This document shows, piece by piece, positions 17,013 to 24,037 of a stretch of 64,000 nucleotides of DNA. The notes under the pieces are model-generated. The model was not told the DNA's origin. It saw only the letters and a list, made by a program, of their open reading frames with translations, and ran no database searches. A program made the translations under genes and the position numbers. The stretch's first letter is position 1, and each line of letters begins with the position of its first letter. This stretch comes from Prosthecobacter dejongeii (GTDB lineage Bacteria; Verrucomicrobiota; Verrucomicrobiia; Verrucomicrobiales; Verrucomicrobiaceae). The DNA lies in contig NZ_JACHIF010000001.1 in assembly GCF_014203045.1 (NCBI RefSeq), positions 868,001 to 932,000 on the forward strand. Direction: 5' to 3'.

Positions 17013-17633
17013 TTAAAACTCCTCCTCTTCGTCATCCTCGTCAGGATCATTTAAAAAGATACGGATGCTGCGTTCCTCCAAGGCAAAACGGATGTCCTCA
17101 ATGTCCTGGTCATCAATGCTCAGCCAGACATTGGCCCCTTCACGTTCCACGCCCCCGGCCCTCACCGAATGCAGGGCAAAGCCAAACCTGCCGTAGAACG
17201 GCACGGAATGACGCGTGGTGCGCAGCCAGAGATCCAGCGGGCGATCCTCCGTCTCCAGCAGAGCAATACGGGCGGCTAGCAAGGTGGTGCCCAGCCCACG
17301 GCGATGGTAATCCCCATGCACCATGCCATGAACAAGGGTGGCGGAGTCTGAATCGCCAATCAATTCCAGGCCACCACAGGCAACGAGTTCGCCATCATAC
17401 TCAATCACAAGGATGTAAGAGGTGCCCACGGTCAAAAACTCGGCAAAGGCCTCCAGACCTTCTTCAGGCAACAAATCAGGCGTGTTGGAACGGTAGATCT
17501 CCAGGCAGGCTTCAAAATCCTCTGGCAGATACTCGCGGACGCGGCAGGGAGTGAGCTTCGGCACGATCGCCTGCAGGAGCGGGGATAGCTCGCGCTCAGC
17601 CTCGGAATCGGGTTCAAAATCGCTGTATGACAT
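17013..17633 (-). CDS. GNAT-family N-acetyltransferase
   Basis: From ATG 17633 (MSYSDFEPD) about 206 residues; an in-frame upstream start at 17672 is less likely because it adds a Cys/His-containing stretch without a ribosome site. The acetyl-CoA site is GMVHGDYHRRGLGTTLLAARI (R/Q-x-x-G-x-G/A loop) with the preceding strand CGGLELIGDSDSATLVHG. After the domain comes a second region with an acidic C-terminus (DPDEDDEEEEF). The substrate is unknown. It is probably cotranscribed with the basic protein that follows. Confidence 0.85.
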   Translation of the reverse strand: MSYSDFEPDSEAERELSPLLQAIVPKLTPCRVREYLPEDFEACLEIYRSNTPDLLPEEGLEAFAEFLTVGTSYILVIEYDGELVACGGLELIGDSDSATLVHGMVHGDYHRRGLGTTLLAARIALLETEDRPLDLWLRTTRHSVPFYGRFGFALHSVRAGGVEREGANVWLSIDDQDIEDIRFALEERSIRIFLNDPDEDDEEEEF

Positions 17634-17694
17634 GGAGAGACAGTTTGTGTGGGTGCCTGACTCGCTCGTCAAGCTGTGCGTGGGGACAAAAAAG

Positions 17695-17726
17695 AACCGC
17701 CTTTCCCAGTGAAGGGAAAGGCGGTT
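17695..17726 (-). terminator. Strong Rho-independent terminator
   Basis: Two perfect 13-base arms (AACCGCCTTTCCC at 17695-17707 and GGGAAAGGCGGTT at 17714-17726) enclose a six-base loop. Read on the minus strand the hairpin is followed by TCTTTTTTG, the expected U-tract, so it ends the transcript of the gene at 17749. Confidence 0.9.
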
Positions 17727-17748
17727 TTAAAGACAATAAAAAGAAGGA

Positions 17749-18072
17749 TTAACGGGCCACCACGGCTGCCGTGCGGGCAGCAATCGTTGCCTGATGCGCT
17801 GCGCGCAGACCTTCCAGACCACGGTAGGTCTTGCTGACCTTGGCACAAAGGCCACGGCTCACAAGGCCCTGAAGCTTCTCATAAGAACGCAGGCGGAGCA
17901 TTTCTTCGCCCCCACTCACAGCGTTCTTCAGCTTTAAATTGTCATAGACCAGTTTGAACAACGCGTTGAACTCAAGAGTGTCCCCACTGGACAATACATT
18001 GACGAGCTCATCGGTTACATGGTCAGGGACGCGGCGGGAGAAACGTGTTTTGCGAGTCGGTGTCGTAGCCAT
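17749..18072 (-). CDS. Small basic protein of unknown function
   Basis: 107 residues: MATTPTRKTRFSRRVPDHV, then a helical region (DELVNVLSSGDTLEFNALFKLVYDNLKLK) and RLRSYEKLQGLVSRGLCAKVSKTYRGLEGL, ending in an Ala-rich tail. The Arg/Lys content and helical pattern would suit a DNA- or RNA-binding protein, but I do not recognise the family. The gene is a single unit with its own terminator and a palindrome directly before its start, so it is probably regulated on its own. Confidence 0.75.
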   Translation of the reverse strand: MATTPTRKTRFSRRVPDHVTDELVNVLSSGDTLEFNALFKLVYDNLKLKNAVSGGEEMLRLRSYEKLQGLVSRGLCAKVSKTYRGLEGLRAAHQATIAARTAAVVAR

Positions 18073-18083
18073 AGAGGTCTTTA

Positions 18084-18099
18084 GAATAACACGTTATTC
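18084..18099. promoter_or_regulatory. Palindrome upstream of the 17749 gene, possible operator
   Basis: GAATAAC and GTTATTC form a perfect 7-base inverted repeat with a two-base spacer, 11 bases before the start codon of the small basic protein gene. Related GTTAT/ATAAC words recur nearby (18131-18146). This would suit a dimeric repressor site, possibly autoregulatory. It is a sequence observation only. Confidence 0.45.
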
Positions 18100-18242
18100 G
18101 AAACTTGCGACGTATTTGTGATAAGAAGCTGTTATTTCTCTGATAACTCGCTTTCCTGATAGAATGCGGTTCCCAGCGCGTTTTTATGCGTCCGATGGCC
18201 TAAAGAGCAAAAAACAAAGCGGCGTTAGGGCATATCCAAAGG

Positions 18243-19550
18243 TTACTTAGCGGCAATTTTGAAAAGTTGTTTTTTGGTGCGGATAAAAAGAGCTCCCTCC
18301 GCCACCGCAGGTGCCGCAGTCATCGCATCCGGTAGGACGTTTTCGGCCAGCACCTCAAATTGAGGGCCTGCACGCAGCACCCGGGTATCTCCACGGTCAT
18401 TGCTGAAGTAGAGGCGATCCCCGGCTGCGATAGGGCTGGGCAGGTGCTGGCCTGTGAGGCGTTCCTCCCAAACATCTTCCCCCGTGACGGGATTCATGCA
18501 GGTGACAATGCCACCCCGGGTGATCTGAAAAAGGAGCCCGTTCACCAGCACTGAATTCGCCTCGCTGGCGTTGCGCTTTTCGCGGTCCCAAATCACATGG
18601 CTGGCTGTGATGTCACCTTTCATCTGGGCATCAATCTTTACCCCGACGGTATGCGAGCGCTCAGACCCGGTGTTCAGCACCAGCACGTTTTGATAAACCA
18701 GGGGGCGGATGGCCGCGTTGAAACCGCCATGGCGCACAGTCCACAGTTCTTTGCCCGTCTCCACCGCATAACCAAAAGCAGCGCGAGAGCCAATGGACAC
18801 CAGGGTTTCCACGCCGGCCAGATTAAAAACACTAGGCGTGTGGTAGGCCTTCCGCATGTCGCCATCGCGGGTGGGTTTGCCCTCAGCATCCAGGTCGCCA
18901 TAGTCGGTGGTGCGAGCGGTCTTCCAAACAGTCTCACCGGTCTTTTTATTGAGGGCGGTCACAAACTGTTGGTCAATGCCGTCAAAGGTCAGGATGAGTA
19001 GATCGCCATGAATCATGGGTGAGGAGCCGGGCCCCCGATAATGGCGGACATTGATATCTCGACGCTCCCAGACTTTTTTGCCCGTGGCGGGATCAATACG
19101 AGCCGTACCGTAGGTGCCAAAGTGGACATACAGGGCATCCGCCTCCAGCACGGGCGATGGGGCGGCGTAATTGTTCAGCGGATTGCCCAAACCCTCGGGA
19201 TCTGCATTTTCAAACAGCACGTCATGATGGATGATCTGGCCGCTCTGGCGGTCAATGCCATAAAGAAACTGCTTCTTCCCATCCGTGGTCGCTGAAGTGA
19301 ACCAGATGCGATCTCCGCCAATGACAGGGGAGCTATGGCCATCATCTTGAAGGTCCACTTTCCAGACGATGTTCTCCCCGGTGGTGGCATTCCATTTCAG
19401 GGGCAATTTAGCCGCCTCAGCCGCAGGCACCACGCCATCGAAAGTCGGGCCATTTTTATCCGGCCAAAAAACCGGGGTGGTGGCTGGCTGGGCCGCAAGA
19501 GCTGCCGCAAAGGCGAGCGTGGAAAGCTGGAGACGGAAAATGGCAGACAT
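18243..19550 (-). CDS. Secreted PQQ-type beta-propeller protein
   Basis: 435 residues with a signal peptide (MSAIFRLQLSTLAFAAALAA). Repeated propeller blades carry the tryptophan-docking pattern: KWNATTGENIVWKVDL, IDPATGKKVWERRD, LNKKTGETVWKTA, YAVETGKELWTVRHG, MNPVTGEDVWEERL. Such PQQ-like (BamB/quinoprotein-like) propellers without a dehydrogenase domain are abundant in secreted proteins of PVC bacteria; whether PQQ is bound is unknown because catalytic residues of alcohol dehydrogenases are not evident. Single gene, opposite in orientation to nothing nearby. Confidence 0.87.
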   Translation of the reverse strand: MSAIFRLQLSTLAFAAALAAQPATTPVFWPDKNGPTFDGVVPAAEAAKLPLKWNATTGENIVWKVDLQDDGHSSPVIGGDRIWFTSATTDGKKQFLYGIDRQSGQIIHHDVLFENADPEGLGNPLNNYAAPSPVLEADALYVHFGTYGTARIDPATGKKVWERRDINVRHYRGPGSSPMIHGDLLILTFDGIDQQFVTALNKKTGETVWKTARTTDYGDLDAEGKPTRDGDMRKAYHTPSVFNLAGVETLVSIGSRAAFGYAVETGKELWTVRHGGFNAAIRPLVYQNVLVLNTGSERSHTVGVKIDAQMKGDITASHVIWDREKRNASEANSVLVNGLLFQITRGGIVTCMNPVTGEDVWEERLTGQHLPSPIAAGDRLYFSNDRGDTRVLRAGPQFEVLAENVLPDAMTAAPAVAEGALFIRTKKQLFKIAAK

Positions 19551-19632
19551 GAGCTTCTAGTCACGGGTGGTGACGTGCGCTTCTTTCGTCAACCGCAGAA
19601 CAACTGTCCATACTGTTCTTTTTGACAACCGG

Positions 19633-20220
19633 CTAAAAAGCCGGAACCAGGGCGGGGATGACGCCTGTTTTAAGCTCTACCGGGCAGCTCTGAAAATCTG
19701 GCGCTAGCTGCCCCCACATCTTCCGCACGGCCTGTGCTAGCAAGTGCACATCGCCCCGGGCATCATGGCGCTTTACCCCATCCGAGGATAGTCCCAGGCG
19801 ATGCAAGATCGGGTCCAGTCCATGACCGCTGCGGCCACCCCAGATCTTCCGCGAGAACGCCCGAGAATCCATCATGGCCGTGGGCCGCACGGGCAGCCCG
19901 TGGCGTGTGCAGTTTTCCGCGATGAAACGCATGTCAAAGCCGGGGCCATTGTGCGCCACCAGCGTCGTTTCCTCACCGATAAACTGCGAAAAGGCCTGGA
20001 GGGCCTCCGCTGGAGTGGGGGCCCGCTCCACCTGCGCCTGAGAAATGCCCGTCAGCCCCGTGATGAAGCGCGGCATCCTAGCCTGGGGCCGCACAAACGA
20101 ATCAAAATGACCCAGCGGTTCCCAGCAGCCCACCTTGACCTTCACCGCCGCAATCTGGATGATTTCGTGGTAGCGCGGAGAAAGCCCCGTGGTTTCGAGG
20201 TCGAAGATGATGAGGGTCAT
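19633..20220 (-). CDS. DnaQ-like 3'-5' exonuclease
   Basis: 195 residues, cytoplasmic DEDDh exonuclease. Exo I is IIFDLETTGLSP (D7, E9), Exo II VAHNGPGFDMRFI, and Exo III HDARGDVHLLAQA with the His four residues before the last Asp. The size fits a stand-alone proofreading-like exonuclease or the epsilon-like family; it is short for a full DnaQ epsilon, which also has a C-terminal polymerase-binding tail. It follows the RlmM-like gene by 12 bases and is probably in the same operon. Confidence 0.9.
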   Translation of the reverse strand: MTLIIFDLETTGLSPRYHEIIQIAAVKVKVGCWEPLGHFDSFVRPQARMPRFITGLTGISQAQVERAPTPAEALQAFSQFIGEETTLVAHNGPGFDMRFIAENCTRHGLPVRPTAMMDSRAFSRKIWGGRSGHGLDPILHRLGLSSDGVKRHDARGDVHLLAQAVRKMWGQLAPDFQSCPVELKTGVIPALVPAF

Positions 20221-20232
20221 GGCAACGCGAGC

Positions 20233-21252
20233 TTAAGCCACCACGCCGAAAGCGGTGACTTCGTTTTTATTCGCGCAGAGGCGGGTGAGGCGGAAGTCGG
20301 CACACAGAGGTGGGGCGAGTTCTTTGAGAGCATCCATGAGGTGATACTCGTCACTTCCTTTAAACTTGAGCGTCACGATGAAACGACGCATCTGGCGCTC
20401 GCGCAGCCAATCCATGAGAAGATCCACACTGCGCTGGGGCGCAGCGATGATGTCACAGATCAGCCAGTCCACGGGCTGTTGGGGGCGGAATTTGAAGGCA
20501 TCGGCCTGCTGGAAGGTCAGGCGAGGATTGCGCATCAGGTCATCCCGCAGAGGGCTGCGGTCAATGGCGGTGACGTAAGCTCCGCGCTGAATGGCCACGT
20601 AGCTCCAGCTGCCTGGGGAGGCACCCAGATCCACACAGGTCTGGCTCCGTTCGATCTGCTGGCCCAGGCGCAGCTCAGACTCAATGACTTTGGCAAAAGC
20701 GCGACTGGGGGCAGCTTTGTCTTCGGCATGGGGAATGTCCCCGGCCAAGAAGGGCGAAATGAGTGCAGGCAACTGCGAAGGCTGCGGAGCGGCACTGACG
20801 GAGACAAAACCTGCGTCTGGCCCCGTAAGCACAGCCTGCACGAGGGAAGTTTCTGGCGTGAAGGGGGCGGCACTTTCTTCCAAGGAACGCGTCAGGGCGC
20901 GGCGGCGCTTTTTCAGCCGCTCATTCAGCGCGGTGCGAATGAGGTCACAGCGATGCAGTCCCGCCTTTCCTTCGCCATAGGCCGGCCAGAGGTGCAAGCG
21001 CCAGGGTTGGGCGTCCGGCAAGATCCCGGCGATGCGGGTGATGATGTGGTCTGCCCACGCATTGATGGAGGCCTCTTTCACCTCGCTCGCTTCCGGCAGA
21101 GTCTGACGAGCGAAAGCCAGCCAGGGGAGCGCGGGCAGGGCTGGCGCGTGGATGAGACCTGTGACGGCATCTTCCGTGGCAGAAACGCTGGCGCGCTGAA
21201 GCTCCTGGACCAAGAACGGGCCGCAATCAATGACAGGCAGAAAAACGTGCAT
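20233..21252 (-). CDS. RlmM-like FtsJ-type rRNA 2'-O-methyltransferase
   Basis: 339 residues. The C-terminal half has the Rossmann methyltransferase core CVDLGASPGSWSYVAIQRGAYV (motif I), AIDRSPL, ADAFKF, DWLICDIIAAP and the late Lys in VTLKFKGSDEY, matching the K-D-K-E tetrad of FtsJ/RlmM 2'-O-methyltransferases. The N-terminal half contains the helix-rich region seen in RlmM (cytidine 2498 of 23S rRNA). The exact nucleotide is inferred by homology only. ATG at 21252 overlaps the kinase stop by one base (TGATG), implying coupling. Confidence 0.83.
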   Translation of the reverse strand: MHVFLPVIDCGPFLVQELQRASVSATEDAVTGLIHAPALPALPWLAFARQTLPEASEVKEASINAWADHIITRIAGILPDAQPWRLHLWPAYGEGKAGLHRCDLIRTALNERLKKRRRALTRSLEESAAPFTPETSLVQAVLTGPDAGFVSVSAAPQPSQLPALISPFLAGDIPHAEDKAAPSRAFAKVIESELRLGQQIERSQTCVDLGASPGSWSYVAIQRGAYVTAIDRSPLRDDLMRNPRLTFQQADAFKFRPQQPVDWLICDIIAAPQRSVDLLMDWLRERQMRRFIVTLKFKGSDEYHLMDALKELAPPLCADFRLTRLCANKNEVTAFGVVA

Positions 21253-22235
21253 CAGAGGAAAAGACTGCGCAGGGACTCCAGCTCAGGGGCCTCATCGCAC
21301 ACGGAGGTGAGATTCTTCACTCCGGCAGGGATGTGCTGCTCAAAGTGGGTCTTGCCCTGGTTGCGGCTGAGATTTCCATAGGCCCCGAGGGCCTGCATGA
21401 GGCGCTGGGCAGCACATTGATACACCACCTGGCGCAGCTCTGGCAGGGGCAGGCCACGGAAGTCTGCGTAGTATTGCAGCAGCTCGCCACGCTCACTCCG
21501 GCTGAGAGTCACGTAGGGGTCAAAAAGCAGGGAGGCCAGATCATATTCGGCCAATCCCGGGCGTAGGCCCTGGTAGTCCACCAGCCAGGCTTCACCATCC
21601 CGCAGCAGCACGTTTTGACTCTGAAAATCCCGATGCACCAGGCAGCGCGGGAGCCGGGCGAGGCGCTGACGAAGGTCCAACAACACCGCGCGGGCTGGTG
21701 CATGTTCTGGCATCTCGACATCCCGGCGGAGGACACCCCGCACGAAGTGCTCGATGAAGTAATTCTGCTCCCATTCGTAGAGCGCCTCATTGAACTCAGG
21801 CTCCAGAGTGCTGAGGTCTGCGGCGGACAGGCTGGCTGCACCCACCGAGTGGATTTTCGCCGCCTGTCTCAGGGTGGCCTGGTAGTAACCCTGACGGATT
21901 TCCCAGGCATCTTCGCGGTGGGCATGCAGGTCATCCCGGCCCAGATCCTCCAGCCAGACGCACAGCCGCTGCTCATCAAAGGCATAAATCTTCGGCACGT
22001 GTACCCCAAGCCCTGCCAGCCGATGCGTAGCGGGGACAAACTTGGGATTATCCCGGCGGGCCATGGTGTAAACCATGAGAATCATGGGCGGGTGAGCGGC
22101 CCCCTCCCAGATAAAGCGATAAAAATGGCGGTCCGACCCGCCTTTGACGATGGGCTCCACCTGGCAAGGGACATCCCTCAGCGTGGGAAACTGCTGGCGG
22201 GTCAGGATGAGAAGGGCCTCGTGTTCAGGTGGCAT
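21252..22235 (-). CDS. Aminoglycoside-phosphotransferase-family kinase
   Basis: 327 residues. The kinase-like core shows the Brenner loop CLVHRDFQSQNVLLRDGEAWLVDYQGLRPG (HxDxxxxN, then the DYQG metal Asp) and an N-terminal nucleotide site, as in choline/aminoglycoside kinases. Related proteins include AmgK sugar kinases and cell-wall recycling kinases (COG3178), which is a plausible role because dacB-type wall turnover is nearby only by chance. The true substrate is not shown. It is first in a probable three-gene operon with the RlmM-like gene and the exonuclease. Confidence 0.8.
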   Translation of the reverse strand: MPPEHEALLILTRQQFPTLRDVPCQVEPIVKGGSDRHFYRFIWEGAAHPPMILMVYTMARRDNPKFVPATHRLAGLGVHVPKIYAFDEQRLCVWLEDLGRDDLHAHREDAWEIRQGYYQATLRQAAKIHSVGAASLSAADLSTLEPEFNEALYEWEQNYFIEHFVRGVLRRDVEMPEHAPARAVLLDLRQRLARLPRCLVHRDFQSQNVLLRDGEAWLVDYQGLRPGLAEYDLASLLFDPYVTLSRSERGELLQYYADFRGLPLPELRQVVYQCAAQRLMQALGAYGNLSRNQGKTHFEQHIPAGVKNLTSVCDEAPELESLRSLFL

Positions 22236-22370
22236 GGGAAACAGCCATTAAAGGGCACGCCGGGCAAAGCTGCAACCCTAGGATGAGGACAGGCGTAGAG
22301 CACCAAAAGTCCATTCTTGAGCACAAGCGTGCATTTGGCATTCGCGGAATCCGTGTTTACATTCCGGGAC

Positions 22371-23237
22371 ATGAAGCCTGTCTTTGAGAAAGTCCCGCGC
22401 CGCGATTGGGAATCGTTTCATTGTGAGCTCGTGCATGGTCCCGACTACGGCACCCGCTGGCACTTCCACCCGGAATTTCAGATCACCCTGGCCATCCGCA
22501 GCCGTGGTCACCGCGTGGTGGGGGATAACATCGCCCCGATCACCGATGGCGACTTGGTCCTCGTCGGGTCCAACCTGCCGCATGTGTGGCACCAGGAAGA
22601 GGGTGCGGGCATCGTGGATGCAATCATCATCCGTTTTGAAGAGAACTTTTTGGGTAAGGACTTGATGGCCCTGCCTGAGCTGGAATCTGTGCGCCGCCTG
22701 CTACGCCGTGCGAGTCGCGGGCTGGAAATCAAAGGCCCAGTGCGGAAAGAAGTCTCCCTGCGCCTGCGCCATCTGGCTGAAAGTGACGGCCTCACCCGCG
22801 TGGTGGACCTGCTGGCCATCCTGGATGTGATGTCCCGCGCCAAGGACCTGAAACCTCTGGCCAGTGCCGCCTACGAGCCCACTCTGCACGCCACGGACCA
22901 AGGCCGCATGGAACGCGTGTGTGACTACATCCACCAGCATCTCACGGAGGACATTGATCGGGCTCAGCTCGCGAAGCTGGCGCACCTCAGCGAAGGGGCA
23001 TTCAGCCGCTTTTTCCGCTCCCGAACGGGCAAAACCGTACCGGAGTACATCAACGAAGTCCGAATTGGCCGCGCCTGCCGCATGATCGCGGAAGACCAGA
23101 ACAACATCACGGATATCGCTCTAGACTGTGGGTATCGCAATCTGGCCAACTTCAACCGCCGTTTCCGTGAAGTGGTGGGCAGCACCCCCCGTGAATATCG
23201 CGCGCAGATGCGGACTTTGGGCGGCAAGCCGGGCTGA
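22371..23237 (+). CDS. AraC-family transcriptional regulator with cupin sensor
   Basis: The ATG at 22371 (MKPVFEKVPRRDW) gives 288 residues; an in-frame TTG start at 22317 is less likely. The N-terminal half is a cupin (GTRWHFHPEFQITLAIRSRGHRVVGDNIAPITDGDLVLVG, with HxHxE metal-type motif). The C-terminal half has two helix-turn-helix units of the AraC type, with the signature around DIALDCGYRNLANFNRRFREVVGSTPREYR. The target genes are unknown; the neighbouring ispF is separated by only about 40 bases but is unlikely to be the regulated gene. Confidence 0.92.
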   Translation: MKPVFEKVPRRDWESFHCELVHGPDYGTRWHFHPEFQITLAIRSRGHRVVGDNIAPITDGDLVLVGSNLPHVWHQEEGAGIVDAIIIRFEENFLGKDLMALPELESVRRLLRRASRGLEIKGPVRKEVSLRLRHLAESDGLTRVVDLLAILDVMSRAKDLKPLASAAYEPTLHATDQGRMERVCDYIHQHLTEDIDRAQLAKLAHLSEGAFSRFFRSRTGKTVPEYINEVRIGRACRMIAEDQNNITDIALDCGYRNLANFNRRFREVVGSTPREYRAQMRTLGGKPG

Positions 23238-23279
23238 TTTCCCTTTCGGCCTTGCCACTTCGGAAACCCGGCCTAAGGC

Positions 23280-23759
23280 ATGGGCATGAACCGAGTCGGC
23301 ATTGGCTATGATGTGCACCCCTTTGAAGAAGGACGCCCCCTGATCCTGGGAGGCATCGAAATCCCCCATATCCGTGGCCTGAAAGGTCACTCTGATGCAG
23401 ATGTGCTATGCCACGCCATTGCCGATGCCATCCTTGGTTCGTTAGGCCTGCCGGACATCGGTTTCTACTTTCCACCGACGGATGCCAGCATCGAAGGCAT
23501 CTGCAGCCTGCGCATTCTGGAAAAGTGCGCGGAGCTAGCGCAGGAAAAAGGCTACGTCATCACCAACGTGGACTCCACCCTCATCGCCGAAGCTCCGAAG
23601 GTGATGAAACATGCGGCGGCCATGAAGGATAAAATCGCCGAGGCGCTGCGCATCCAACCAGATCAGGTCGGCATCAAAGCCACCACCAATGAGCGCATGG
23701 GTTTTGTCGGTCGTGAAGAAGGCATGGCCGCCATGGCCGTGGCCTGTGTGGAGAAGTAA
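23280..23759 (+). CDS. ispF: 2-C-methyl-D-erythritol 2,4-cyclodiphosphate synthase
   Basis: Fifth enzyme of the non-mevalonate isoprenoid pathway, making MEcPP with release of CMP. The 159-residue product shows the zinc ligands D and H in GIGYDVHPF (D11, H13) and a third His in KGHSDADVLCHA, plus the family segments IGFYFPPTD, INVDSTLI-like TNVDSTLIAE and KATTNERMGFVGREEG. Start ATG is 23280, with ATG 23286 possible. Length is typical of IspF. Confidence 0.97.
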   Translation: MGMNRVGIGYDVHPFEEGRPLILGGIEIPHIRGLKGHSDADVLCHAIADAILGSLGLPDIGFYFPPTDASIEGICSLRILEKCAELAQEKGYVITNVDSTLIAEAPKVMKHAAAMKDKIAEALRIQPDQVGIKATTNERMGFVGREEGMAAMAVACVEK

Positions 23760-23833
23760 GTGGTGGGATAGCGGACGAACTTGGCTGCTAACCGCTCTGC
23801 GGCTTAAGGGCCACTCAGACCTTCCCCAGAAAG

Positions 23834-23985
23834 CCGGATAGTTTGGCGATGAGCTTTCCACAAGAACGGAGTGCCTACGCGCCAAACACATCCGGCCTAC
23901 GTTTGACCGCTGGTTCGTAGGCCGGATGTGTTCGGCTCGAAAGGATTTCGCACAAATCTTCGACCTTCTTCGCCGAACTATCCGG
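23834..23985. repeat. Nested palindromic repeat, REPIN-like, about 150 bp
   Basis: The 278-base gap between ispF and the DUF1592 gene is occupied by this element. An outer imperfect inverted repeat (CCGGATAGTTTGGCGA at 23834-23849 and TCGCCGAACTATCCGG at 23970-23985, one mismatch) encloses a perfect 17-base inverted repeat (AACACATCCGGCCTACG at 23885-23901 and its complement at 23916-23932). Two nested stems make a strong cruciform or RNA fold. The structure is typical of paired REP sequences (REPINs), which are spread by RayT-type transposases; no second copy is seen here. Confidence 0.75.
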
Positions 23986-24037
23986 CCGGTTTCTGAATGT
24001 TCGAAGTGCATTCAATTCCCGCTTCGGAGTCCTTGCT

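Noticed and set aside
19801-21381. 526-codon plus-strand frame across the exonuclease, RlmM-like and kinase genes
   Set aside because: It covers parts of three genes with clear motifs on the other strand and has no recognisable domain itself.
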